DNA from: Chloroflexota bacterium
GTDB lineage: Bacteria > Chloroflexota > Limnocylindria > Limnocylindrales > CSP1-4
Assembly: GCA_021812735.1 (NCBI GenBank)
Contig: JAKAMV010000501.1
Span: 1 to 7,420 of the forward strand
Direction: 5' to 3'
DNA length: 7,420 bases
Shown here: positions 1 through 5,490 of the stretch, one piece after another
Position numbering within the stretch: the stretch's first letter is position 1
Layout of the letters: each line of letters opens with the position of its first letter
Program-made: the position numbers and the translations under genes
The notes under the pieces: model-generated
What the model was told of the DNA's origin: nothing
The model's input: only the letters and a program-made list of their open reading frames with translations
Databases searched by the model: none

Positions 1-1401
1 CTCATGGGGCCGAGCGGCCATTTCTCGTACGCTCAGCAGCCGGTACGTCTGCGGAGCCTGCGCCTCGTCGCCTCCAGCGGCCGGTCCGACGGCCCGGCTC
101 TCGACCCACGCCGCGACATGGGCGAGGGTGGCCGCACCGATCAGCACCTCGCCCGCGTGCGCCGCGCGCTGCAGCCGCCCCGCGTGCTCCACCGGAGGTC
201 CGATCGCGAGGCTGCCCTCCGCCCCGGCCACGACCTCGCCCGTGTCGACGCCGATCGGTGCCTCGACGCCGATCTCGGCCAGTGCGGCGCGGATCTCGAC
301 GGCTGCCCGGACTGCCCGCAGAGCGTCGTCCTCGTGCACGACCGGCACGCCGAACACAGCAGTCACCGAGTCGACCACGAGTCCGTCCACGCTTCCGCCG
401 TAGCGCTGGGCGATCAGTCGAATGCGGTGCGAGCGTTGAGCCAGCAGGGCCCGCAGCACCTCCGGATCGCGCTGCTGGCGAAGCACCGGATCGCCGATGC
501 CGCAGCGGACGATTGTGACCAGCTTCCGCTGCTCCCGCGCCGGTGGTGGTGACGGAGCACTTCCAGGCTCCCGCTCCAGATCGTGGGCTGTCTCCTCCGG
601 AAGCACGGCCTGACGCTGCGGATCGAGCTCGGGATCATGGCGCAGGATCCCGAGTTGCAGCCACTCCAGCTCGCTGCCCGGCTCGATCCCGAGCTCGTCG
701 ACCAGCCGGCGCCGCCCGTCCTGGTACAGGGCGAGCGCATCTGCCTGCCGCCCGGCCTGGTACAGCGCGCGCATCAGGAGCGCACGGAGGTGCTCACGCA
801 GGGGCTCCCTCTCGACGAGCGGCTCGAGCTCGGCCACGACATCGGTGTGTCGGCCGAGGGCGAGACGAGCTTCGGCCCGTGCCTCACAGGCACTGAGGCG
901 GAGCTCCTCGAGCCTTCCCGCCTCGGTCAGCACCGCGGGCTCGAAGGTGAGATCGGCGAGCGCGTCGCCGCGCCAGCAGGCGAGCGCCGCTGACAACGAC
1001 TGGTCCGCCCGCCCTGCATCGCCTGCAGCAAGCTGCCGGCGGCCCTCGGCGAGCAGGCGCTCGAAACGCCGGGCATCCACGTGCTCGGGATCGACGGCGA
1101 GGACGTAACCGGCTCGTCTGGTAAGCAGGAGCTCCCCAGCGCCGCCTTGGCGCAGTGCCGCGCGGAGCGAGAAGATCCGCGCCTCGAGCGCGTGCGCGGC
1201 ACCGGCCGGTGCTTGCTCCCAGAGCGCGTCGATCAGCGCGTCACGCGACACGAACTGGTTCGGGTGCTGCAACAGCAACGCCAGCAGCGCCCGCTCCTTG
1301 GGGCCGCCAAGCCGCAGCCGGCGGCCGTCCGTCTCGACCTCCAGTTCTCCCAGCAGGCGGAATTCCGTCGCGGTCGACGCCGATGGTTCGATCCGGATCA
1401 T
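1..1401 (-). CDS. SARP/BTAD transcriptional regulator with degenerate cyclase-homology domain (C-terminus off the left edge)
   Basis: The minus frame is open from 1401 to the window edge (467 codons, no stop). Residues about 14-103 form an OmpR/SARP-type winged helix, with GGPKERALLALLL, the LIDALW helix and the RRAGYVL wing. Residues about 109-255 are a BTAD helical domain (VDARRFERLL at the start, LYQAGRQADALALYQ, RRRLVDELGIEPG). After a Pro-rich linker, residues about 290-450 match a class III nucleotidyl cyclase fold (RKLVTIV, VTAVFGVPVVHEDDALRAV, DTGEVVAG, AGRLQRAA). Most catalytic positions are changed: G301 replaces the first metal Asp, G340 the purine-selecting Lys, P402 the second substrate residue and E405 the transition-state Asn. 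D344 and R409 remain. It probably binds promoters and senses through an ATPase/TPR part outside the window (inference). ATG 1401 is chosen because it opens just before the winged helix. ATG 1437 and GTG 1443 are in-frame alternatives, and none has a strong ribosome site. Confidence 0.9.
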   Translation of the reverse strand, partial: MIRIEPSASTATEFRLLGELEVETDGRRLRLGGPKERALLALLLQHPNQFVSRDALIDALWEQAPAGAAHALEARIFSLRAALRQGGAGELLLTRRAGYVLAVDPEHVDARRFERLLAEGRRQLAAGDAGRADQSLSAALACWRGDALADLTFEPAVLTEAGRLEELRLSACEARAEARLALGRHTDVVAELEPLVEREPLREHLRALLMRALYQAGRQADALALYQDGRRRLVDELGIEPGSELEWLQLGILRHDPELDPQRQAVLPEETAHDLEREPGSAPSPPPAREQRKLVTIVRCGIGDPVLRQQRDPEVLRALLAQRSHRIRLIAQRYGGSVDGLVVDSVTAVFGVPVVHEDDALRAVRAAVEIRAALAEIGVEAPIGVDTGEVVAGAEGSLAIGPPVEHAGRLQRAAHAGEVLIGAATLAHVAAWVESRAVGPAAGGDEAQAPQTYRLLSVREMAARPHE

Positions 1402-1465
1402 CCGCTGGTCGTCCCGTCTGCGGGCGCGCCAGCGCATCCGCACCAGGTTATCCGGCCAACGCTCG

Positions 1466-1508
1466 GTGAGCCGGCCGTGATCGCGCTGTGAGCGGCGAAC
1501 CGTAGCTT
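1466..1508 (+). promoter_or_regulatory. Candidate SARP operator and promoter: three 11-bp-spaced heptamers plus -10 box
   Basis: Three direct heptamers, GTGAGCC (1466-1472), GTGATCG (1477-1483) and GTGAGCG (1488-1494), are separated by exactly 4 bp, giving one repeat per helical turn. TAGCTT (1503-1508) fits the TANNNT -10 pattern and begins 8 bp after the last repeat. Known SARP targets have heptameric direct repeats with 4-bp spacers, the last one about 8 bp before the -10 box. The array lies between the SARP gene and the secreted-protein gene, so control of the plus-strand gene, and possibly autoregulation, is the natural reading. The function is inferred from geometry only. Confidence 0.45.
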
Positions 1509-1560
1509 CACGCCCACTGGATCCACGTCCGACTGCCCACCATGGGACAGCGGGGCGCGG

Positions 1561-1566
1561 AGGAGG
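1561..1566 (+). promoter_or_regulatory. Ribosome binding site supporting ATG 1578
   Basis: AGGAGG, followed by GG, lies 11 bases before ATG 1578. It is the reason for choosing 1578 over the in-frame ATG at 1542, which has no Shine-Dalgarno sequence. A second purine-rich run, GGAGGGAG at 1620-1627, lies 10 bases before an in-frame GTG at 1638, so initiation could also occur there. Confidence 0.55.
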
Positions 1567-1589
1567 GGATCGTACCCATGAACGACCAG
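1564..1589 (+). repeat. Translation-start leader, copy 1 (matches 4003-4028 on the minus strand)
   Basis: This 26-base block spans the ribosome site and the first four codons of the secreted protein. It matches 22 of 26 positions at the start of the small ORF upstream of the GNAT gene. Shared parts are AGGG, ATCGT, CCATGAACGA and CAG, and both encode MNDQ. Confidence 0.4.
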
Positions 1590-2138
1590 GCTTCGGTTGG
1601 ACAGGCCATCTCGTCGGGCGGAGGGAGAAGACCAGCCGTGCGCGTCCTCGCCGCCGGTATCGCAGCACTCGTCGTGCTCGCCGCGCTGGTCGCGCCGGTG
1701 GCAGCGGCGGGGCCGGTCCGCACCACCGGTGGCGGGTTCGATTTCACCATCCCGGCCGGATTGGTCTGCCCGTTCCCTGTCCGTTGGGTCGCCGACGACT
1801 CGAACCTGAACGTGGCCACCTATCCGGTCCAGCCGAACGGTGATCAGCTGACCCGCGAGACCGGCCACCCGTCTTCCACGCTGACCAACCTCGACACGGG
1901 CAGGACGCTCGTGATCAACGAGAGCTTCGGTCAGGAGCAGATCACCCACGCCAACGGGACCGTCGACCTGTGGATTGACGGAACCGTCATCGGAGCCGCG
2001 TTCCCCACGGACTTCGGCGGCCCGTACCTGCGGCTGTTCACCGGGCACCTGCACTGGCAGCTCGACGCCGAAAGCAACCTCCTGGCGTCCAGCTTCGACG
2101 GGGCATACACGGACCTCTGCGCCGCGCTTGCCAGCTGA
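1578..2138 (+). CDS. Secreted protein of unknown function (186 aa)
   Basis: I recognise no catalytic domain. The N-terminus is a signal peptide: Arg at 17, 18 and 22, a hydrophobic stretch at about 23-41 (LAAGIAALVVLAALV), and a likely signal peptidase I cut after APVAAA, near residue 44. The mature part is rich in beta-strand patterns: GGGFDFTIPAG, TNLDTGRTLVINE, ANGTVDLWIDGTVIGAAFPTDFGG, LRLFTGHLHW. It has only two cysteines, C64 (LVCPFP) and C181 (DLCAAL), near the two ends of the mature chain, which suggests a disulfide closing the domain. This layout resembles uncharacterised exported proteins common in Actinobacteria and Chloroflexota (recollection, not a search). From ATG 1578 the signal n-region is 22 residues. 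The in-frame GTG 1638 would give a more compact signal peptide. The gene is divergent from the SARP gene and directly downstream of the candidate SARP operator. Confidence 0.82.
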   Translation: MNDQASVGQAISSGGGRRPAVRVLAAGIAALVVLAALVAPVAAAGPVRTTGGGFDFTIPAGLVCPFPVRWVADDSNLNVATYPVQPNGDQLTRETGHPSSTLTNLDTGRTLVINESFGQEQITHANGTVDLWIDGTVIGAAFPTDFGGPYLRLFTGHLHWQLDAESNLLASSFDGAYTDLCAALAS

Positions 2139-2153
2139 GCGGCGCCGGATCGA

Positions 2154-2185
2154 GGCGGCCCCGGGAGACAGCGGGGAAGACCGCC
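2154..2185 (+). terminator. Possible terminator hairpin after the first secreted-protein gene
   Basis: The left arm GGCGGCCCC (2154-2162) pairs with GGGG (2173-2176) and CCGCC (2181-2185), with a 4-base AAGA bulge. It begins 16 bases after the stop codon. There is no U-tract, so this is at best a GC-rich hairpin-type terminator. Confidence 0.25.
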
Positions 2186-2405
2186 CCTCCGGATCCGGGA
2201 GCACGACGCCACGGCGCGCGTAACGGAGCCCCTCGATGACCGCCAGGCCCTCGTCGCAGCCGATGATCGAGTCGAGCGCATGCCAAGTGGAGCCGGGACG
2301 CGCGATCACGATGCTCCCACCAGAGCTACTGGGTGGATTGTGCATGCCCGGGTTGGCTCAATCAACGCCCGAACCGAGGAGTTACGGGCCTGTGCCCTCA
2401 GCGGC

Positions 2406-2415
2406 AGGAAGGGGG
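2406..2415 (+). promoter_or_regulatory. Ribosome binding site fixing the start at ATG 2425
   Basis: AGGAAGGGGG lies 9 bases before ATG 2425. It also coincides with the point where a normal signal peptide begins, which rules out the longer ORF starting at 2236. Confidence 0.65.
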
Positions 2416-2424
2416 TTACCTCAC

Positions 2425-2904
2425 ATGCGTCCCATTCACCGTCTCGGTCTGCTCGTCGGCCTGATCCTCGCGATCGGCGTCGTACTCCCTGCCACGGTGC
2501 TGGCCACCACGTCGGAGACAATCGACGGCACCTGGCAGGCGCAGGGGTCTGCAACCCCGACGGCAACCCTCGGTGTCTTCGCCATCCACGACAGCGGCGT
2601 TGGCGTCGCGACGAACGTCGGTTCCTACACGTTGGCCGCCTCCGAGTTCGCCAGCTTCGCCACCGGCGAGATCAGCGACGGAAGCTGGACGCTGACGACA
2701 CCCGCAGGGGACACGCTCACGGCGAGCTACACCGGTTCGCTCAACTGGACAGGGCCGGCGACCATCACTTTCGACTCACCGGGGCAGATCACCGGTGGCA
2801 GCGGCCGCTTCGCGGGCGCCACCGGGACGATCGTCTTCAGTGGCACCGCCGATGTGACGACCGGCCACATCATCGGCAGCTTCGTCGCCAACCTGAACCG
2901 ATAG
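2425..2904 (+). CDS. Small secreted beta-rich protein with a GSGRFAGATG motif (159 aa)
   Basis: The signal peptide is textbook: MRPIHR n-region, hydrophobic LGLLVGLILAIGVVLPATVLA, and a probable cut after VLA at residue 27. The mature part of about 132 residues contains no cysteine, is rich in Thr, Gly and Ser, and alternates like beta strands: DGTWQAQG near its start, then SDGSWTLTTPAGDTLTASY, GSLNWTGPATITFD and GGSGRFAGATGTI (G124 onward), ending SGTADVTTGHIIGSFVANL. The GGSGRFAGATG segment is typical of a large group of short exported beta-barrel-like proteins of unknown function, some loosely resembling allene oxide cyclase barrels (family recollection). No catalytic residue pattern is visible. 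It probably acts outside the membrane. It is codirectional with the other secreted protein but 286 bases away, so co-transcription is uncertain. It converges on the GNAT gene. Confidence 0.85.
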   Translation: MRPIHRLGLLVGLILAIGVVLPATVLATTSETIDGTWQAQGSATPTATLGVFAIHDSGVGVATNVGSYTLAASEFASFATGEISDGSWTLTTPAGDTLTASYTGSLNWTGPATITFDSPGQITGGSGRFAGATGTIVFSGTADVTTGHIIGSFVANLNR

Positions 2905-2906
2905 GC

Positions 2907-2938
2907 ACCGGGCACGTCCGGCAACCTGCCGTGCCGGT
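2907..2938. terminator. Possible bidirectional terminator hairpin between convergent genes
   Basis: ACC (2907-2909) and GGCACG (2911-2916) pair with CGTGCC (2930-2935) and GGT (2936-2938), with one bulged G and a 13-base loop. It sits in the 76-base gap between the stop of the plus-strand secreted-protein gene and the stop of the minus-strand GNAT gene, where a shared terminator is expected. There is no T-run on either side. A 12-bp perfect palindrome, GCACGGCCGTGC (2946-2957), follows it. Confidence 0.35.
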
Positions 2939-2980
2939 TCCGGGCGCACGGCCGTGCATCGACGATCGTCAGTTCGGCGA

Positions 2981-3904
2981 TCACGCTCTCGGTGCAGCCG
3001 AAGGGGAGATGGACGGTCTCGTGACGCGTGCCGACGACGTGTGGTCGCGGCGCCGCGCATCGGCGGCGCCGCCCCGCACCCAGTCCCGGCGGAGGTAGGC
3101 CAGCGTGAAGCCCAGCCGGAGCATGTTGCGGTACGAGCGGTTGAGGGGCGCCGCCGGGGTCTCCGCGCTCGTCTCGGTCACCGCGTACCGACAGCCGAGT
3201 TCGCGGGCGTCCCGGAGCCGCCGCGCGAAGAGGGCGGACTGCCCACCGCGCAGTCGGTGCGAGGGGAGGGTGGCGCCCCAGCCGAGCCAGGCGATATCTC
3301 CCGCCACGCGCATGGCGGCCACGCAGACGGGGAGATCCCCATCGAAGCCCAGGTAGTGGAACCAGCCAGGCCGTCCGATCGCGGCGGGCGGGAGGTCACG
3401 CAGCTCGAGCGGCATCTCGAACGCCGTGCGTGCCACGTCCACCCAGGCGTCGGCCTGCGCAGCGCCAATCCGCTCGATGCGCAGGGGAGTGTCGGCCTCG
3501 GGGACCGACTCGAGCGGACGCCACATCTTCACCCACTCGGAGCCGGGCACGTACCCTCGTCGAGCGAGCCAGGTGCCGATCTCGAGGGGCCGGGCGGAGG
3601 GCACGACCTGCACGAGCGACTGGGCCCGGCCGAGCTCCGAGAAGAAGGACGCCGCGGCCTCCACATCGTCCTCGGAGGCTGGTCCGGCGACGCCAAGGCC
3701 GATCATCCGGTTGAAGAGACCGAGGTCGACGCAGGTCGCCGCGAACGCCGTCCCGCCGGCGATCATGCGCGTGCGCGCGCCGACAGGGTCGCCAGGTGCG
3801 CTCGCGGCGGCGTCGTACATGTCCCCCCAGGCCCCGCCTTCGGCGTGCTCCAGTGCCGCGACGATCGCGGGGTCGAGGGCGTCGGCGGCCGCCGCATCGC
3901 TCAT
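2981..3904 (-). CDS. GNAT-family acetyltransferase, two-lobed (307 aa)
   Basis: It probably transfers an acyl group from acyl-CoA to an unknown cytoplasmic amine. Residues about 195-275 form the recognisable GNAT core: a beta strand GDIAWLGWGATLP, then the acyl-CoA loop HRLRGGQSALFARRLRDA (R217, G220, Q222), the strand YAVTETS and the C-terminal SYRNMLRLGFTLAY (N260, G265), which ends typical GNAT domains. The N-terminal half (about 40-130, including WLARRGYVPGSEWVKMWR) looks like a second GNAT lobe without the acyl-CoA loop, a known tandem arrangement. The last 30 residues are an Arg/Ser/Ala-rich tail with no family counterpart. The start at 3904 is chosen for AAGGA (3913-3917) with an 8-base spacer. 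Its ATG overlaps the stop of the small upstream ORF as ATGA, suggesting translational coupling. The substrate is not predictable. Confidence 0.85.
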   Translation of the reverse strand: MSDAAAADALDPAIVAALEHAEGGAWGDMYDAAASAPGDPVGARTRMIAGGTAFAATCVDLGLFNRMIGLGVAGPASEDDVEAAASFFSELGRAQSLVQVVPSARPLEIGTWLARRGYVPGSEWVKMWRPLESVPEADTPLRIERIGAAQADAWVDVARTAFEMPLELRDLPPAAIGRPGWFHYLGFDGDLPVCVAAMRVAGDIAWLGWGATLPSHRLRGGQSALFARRLRDARELGCRYAVTETSAETPAAPLNRSYRNMLRLGFTLAYLRRDWVRGGAADARRRDHTSSARVTRPSISPSAAPRA

Positions 3905-4050
3905 GCGGGAGGTCCTTGGGGCAGCCGCAGCGCCCATCGAACGTCGGGCATGATGGGGATCACCCTGCCATCAGGCCCGATGCCGCGGCCTGCGACCGCT
4001 GGCTGATCGTTCATGGACACGATTCCCTGCCGACGCAGAGAGGCGCTCAT
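3901..4050 (-). CDS. Small ORF translationally coupled to the GNAT gene (49 aa, hypothetical)
   Basis: I do not recognise the product. The 49-residue ORF starts MSASLRRQGIVSMNDQPAVA and ends LRLPQGPPA. A purine-rich GGAGGGGC/AAGGGG run (4058-4071) sits 7 bases before ATG 4050. A second in-frame ATG at 4014 (MNDQPAV, 37 aa) has AGGGA before it. Its TGA overlaps the GNAT ATG by four bases (ATGA), the usual sign of a coupled operon. There is no signal peptide, transmembrane segment or cysteine. It is rich in Pro, Gly and Arg and has a central IGPDGRVIPIMPDVRW stretch. It could be a small partner protein, a leader peptide controlling the GNAT gene, or non-coding leader sequence that happens to be open. 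The sequence around its second start resembles that of the secreted protein at 1578. Confidence 0.5.
   Translation of the reverse strand: MSASLRRQGIVSMNDQPAVAGRGIGPDGRVIPIMPDVRWALRLPQGPPA
4003..4028 (-). repeat. Translation-start leader, copy 2 (matches 1564-1589)
   Basis: Read on the minus strand, this block matches 22 of 26 bases of the start region of the secreted-protein gene and encodes MNDQ in the same frame relative to the ATG. Similarity continues weakly for about four codons (PAVA against ASVG). Confidence 0.4.
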
Positions 4051-4380
4051 GGCTCGACCCCTTGCCCCTCCAACGACAGCGAAACTCTGGCATCGGCCGG
4101 CTCCCGGTGTCCACGACCCCGACGGGTAGGTGACGGTGGCAAGGTGCCGACCCACGCCACCGTCGGGGGCGCGAGCCGCACGCTCACCGCGACCGGACAT
4201 GCCGAACCCACTGCCGGGCGCACCGCGACGCACCTGCCTCCGGGCTCATCGTCGACGCGCCAGCTATCCGTAGCCGAGTGAGACAGAGCCCGTCCCGCCG
4301 GCATCTCTGACGTAGATGGCGCGCGGGGGGCGGGCCGCAGACGAGCCCGAGCGGCGCGATCGCGTCCCGGGGAGGAAGAC
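4051..4380. other. Divergent intergenic region between the GNAT operon and the LysM lipoprotein gene
   Basis: The 330 bases between the minus-strand small ORF (start 4050) and the plus-strand lipoprotein gene (start 4381) should hold both promoters. I find no convincing -35/-10 pair on either strand. Notable content is a set of competing inverted repeats at 4117-4168 (listed separately) and a 10-bp palindrome, CGCGATCGCG (4355-4364), just before the lipoprotein ribosome site. Open frames here in several registers lack start signals and look like GC-driven chance ORFs. Confidence 0.5.
4117..4168. promoter_or_regulatory. Competing inverted repeats (switch-like element)
   Basis: The segment 4156-4168 can pair perfectly over 9 bp with either of two upstream arms: GACGGTGGC (4132-4140) with GCCACCGTC (4156-4164), or CCCCGACGG (4117-4125) with CCGTCGGGG (4160-4168). 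The two stems share 4160-4164, so they exclude each other. The arms also contain GACGG twice, 11 bp apart (4121 and 4132). The element lies 67-118 bases upstream of the small ORF on the minus strand, where a 5' leader would be, and more than 200 bases upstream of the lipoprotein gene. An attenuator-like leader or a protein-binding site are both possible. Confidence 0.35.
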
Positions 4381-5328
4381 GTGGCGCAGCACAAGACGGG
4401 AAGCCGGCGTCGGTCGTGGCTGGCGCTCCTGGTGGTCCCACTCCTCGTGGCGGGATGCGGCAGCACAGTGGCGACACCGAGCCCGTCCGCAGGATCGGCC
4501 GCCATGGCGCCGGTCGCAGCCCCCACGGTCGCGCCGAGCCTGATGGCCACCTCACGACCCGTCGCATCGGTCGCTTCAACGCCTTCGCCCTCCAGCGTGG
4601 CCTCTGTCGTCGTCGGGGCCGGCGACACGCTGTGGGCGATCGCGCAGCGGTACGACCTTACCGTCGACGAGCTGCTGGCCGTGAACCCGCAGATCACCGA
4701 CCCGGGGCTCATCCGCGTGGGCGAGCGGATCGCCATCCCGGGCCGGCCATTCTCCGGGCCCGTCGTGGCCATCGTGGATGGCCTGGGTCAGGCGACCACG
4801 GAGACGACGTTCGGCGCTCCCTGGGGCCACGACATCAGCGACCAGCAGCAGGGCGGGCCCCTGTTCACCCTCGAGGGTCCCACGCGCATCAGCGAGATCG
4901 GCGCCTTCATCTACGGAGCGCCGCTCAGGGTCGAGGTCCGCCGGGCCGTGCGCGAGGGCGACGACCTGCTCCCCGATCGTTCGAAGGTGCTGGCCACGTT
5001 CGCCCTGCCGGTGTCCGCCGCGCCGGGCACGGCCACCTACGCGGCGGTGGACCCCGGCCTGGTCCTGCCCGCGGGGAGCTACTACGCGGTCTTCGCGCCG
5101 CTGGCCGGTGGCTTCGGCAGCCTCCTCGGCGGCGCGTTCTCCCCGGTCGAGTATCGGGCAGGGTCGCTCACGGTGTGGCTCAGCACCGGGGCTCGACCCA
5201 CGACGCAGTACGCGGCCGTTCGAATCCTGGGCCGCCCGCTTGCGCGCCCCGAGCCGACGCCGACGGAGGTACCCGCCGCCTCGCATGGGCCAACGGCTCT
5301 GGGGACGCTCCCCGGCCGCCGCCTCTGA
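4381..5328 (+). CDS. LysM-domain lipoprotein (315 aa)
   Basis: This is a cell-surface lipoprotein expected to bind peptidoglycan or another GlcNAc polymer. The start is GTG 4381, with GGAGG (4371-4375) 5 bases upstream. The N-terminus is a type II signal: RRR at 9-11, hydrophobic WLALLVVPLLVAG, and lipobox VAGC with C26 as the lipidated residue. A Pro/Ser/Ala/Thr-rich spacer (about 27-75) follows. Residues about 76-120 form one LysM motif (GAGDTLWAIAQRYDLTVDEL, VNPQITDP, VGERIAIPG). The C-terminal 190 residues are a predicted beta-rich domain (TFGAPWGHDIS, ISEIGAFIYGAPLRVEVRRA, LVLPAGSYYAVFAPLAGGFG) that I do not recognise. Its strand pattern suggests a carbohydrate-binding-like or jelly-roll sandwich. 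The protein ends in a Pro-rich tail. No hydrolase domain is present, so a binding or anchoring role is more likely than cleavage. It is divergent from the GNAT operon. Confidence 0.88.
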   Translation: MAQHKTGSRRRSWLALLVVPLLVAGCGSTVATPSPSAGSAAMAPVAAPTVAPSLMATSRPVASVASTPSPSSVASVVVGAGDTLWAIAQRYDLTVDELLAVNPQITDPGLIRVGERIAIPGRPFSGPVVAIVDGLGQATTETTFGAPWGHDISDQQQGGPLFTLEGPTRISEIGAFIYGAPLRVEVRRAVREGDDLLPDRSKVLATFALPVSAAPGTATYAAVDPGLVLPAGSYYAVFAPLAGGFGSLLGGAFSPVEYRAGSLTVWLSTGARPTTQYAAVRILGRPLARPEPTPTEVPAASHGPTALGTLPGRRL

Positions 5329-5386
5329 GCGATCTGACAACGAGTCGGCGCCCCACACAGGTCGTGCGATGGCCGGATACAGAATG

Positions 5387-5447
5387 GCCCCGGCCGGTCC
5401 TGGAACGGGCGACCGGGGCTCCGGTGCGCGCCCCGCAGCCGGCGGGG
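5387..5447. terminator. Possible terminator hairpins between convergent genes
   Basis: Two hairpins lie in the 162-base gap between the convergent stops at 5328 and 5491. The first is GCCCCGG (5387-5393) with CCGGGGC (5413-5419), which competes with an inner CCGGTC (5394-5399)/GACCGG (5411-5416). The second is CCCCGC (5431-5436) with GCGGGG (5442-5447) and a 5-base loop. Neither has a T-run. The position fits termination for one or both genes. The rest of the gap shows nothing. Confidence 0.3.
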
Positions 5448-5490
5448 ACCGCATCACGGTCCTCAAGCCGGCAGCGGCGGGACGAACGCG

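Larger units (their letters stand above)
2139..2424. other. Intergenic region with several GC-rich hairpins
   Basis: There is no convincing gene in these 286 bases. The in-frame extension of the downstream gene back to 2236 lacks coding character. Structures seen are: 2154-2185, GGCGG+CCCC pairing with GGGG+CCGCC around a 4-base bulge, just after the stop at 2138; 2187-2201, an imperfect palindrome around CGGATCCG; 2287-2320, GTGGAGC against GCTCCCAC; and 2317-2336, CCACCAG against CTGGGTGG with loop AGCTA. None is followed by a T-run. The first is the best candidate for a terminator of the upstream gene. I see no clear -35/-10 pair for the gene at 2425. Confidence 0.4.

Noticed and set aside
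4..1491. Series of plus-strand open frames (4-552, 583-993, 1081-1491)
   Set aside because: All are antisense to the continuous minus-strand SARP/BTAD frame, whose winged-helix, BTAD and cyclase-like motifs are plain.
1398..2345. Long minus-strand open frame (315 codons) opposite the first secreted protein
   Set aside because: It is the antisense shadow of a gene with a clear signal peptide and ribosome site. Its translation is Arg/Gly/Asp-rich with no domain pattern.
2954..4006. Plus-strand open frame of 350 codons
   Set aside because: It is antisense to the GNAT gene, which carries a recognisable acyl-CoA loop. Long antisense frames are expected at this base composition.
4355..4364. CGCGATCGCG palindrome as an operator
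   Set aside because: Such palindromes are common by chance in DNA this GC-rich, and there is no second copy at a related site.
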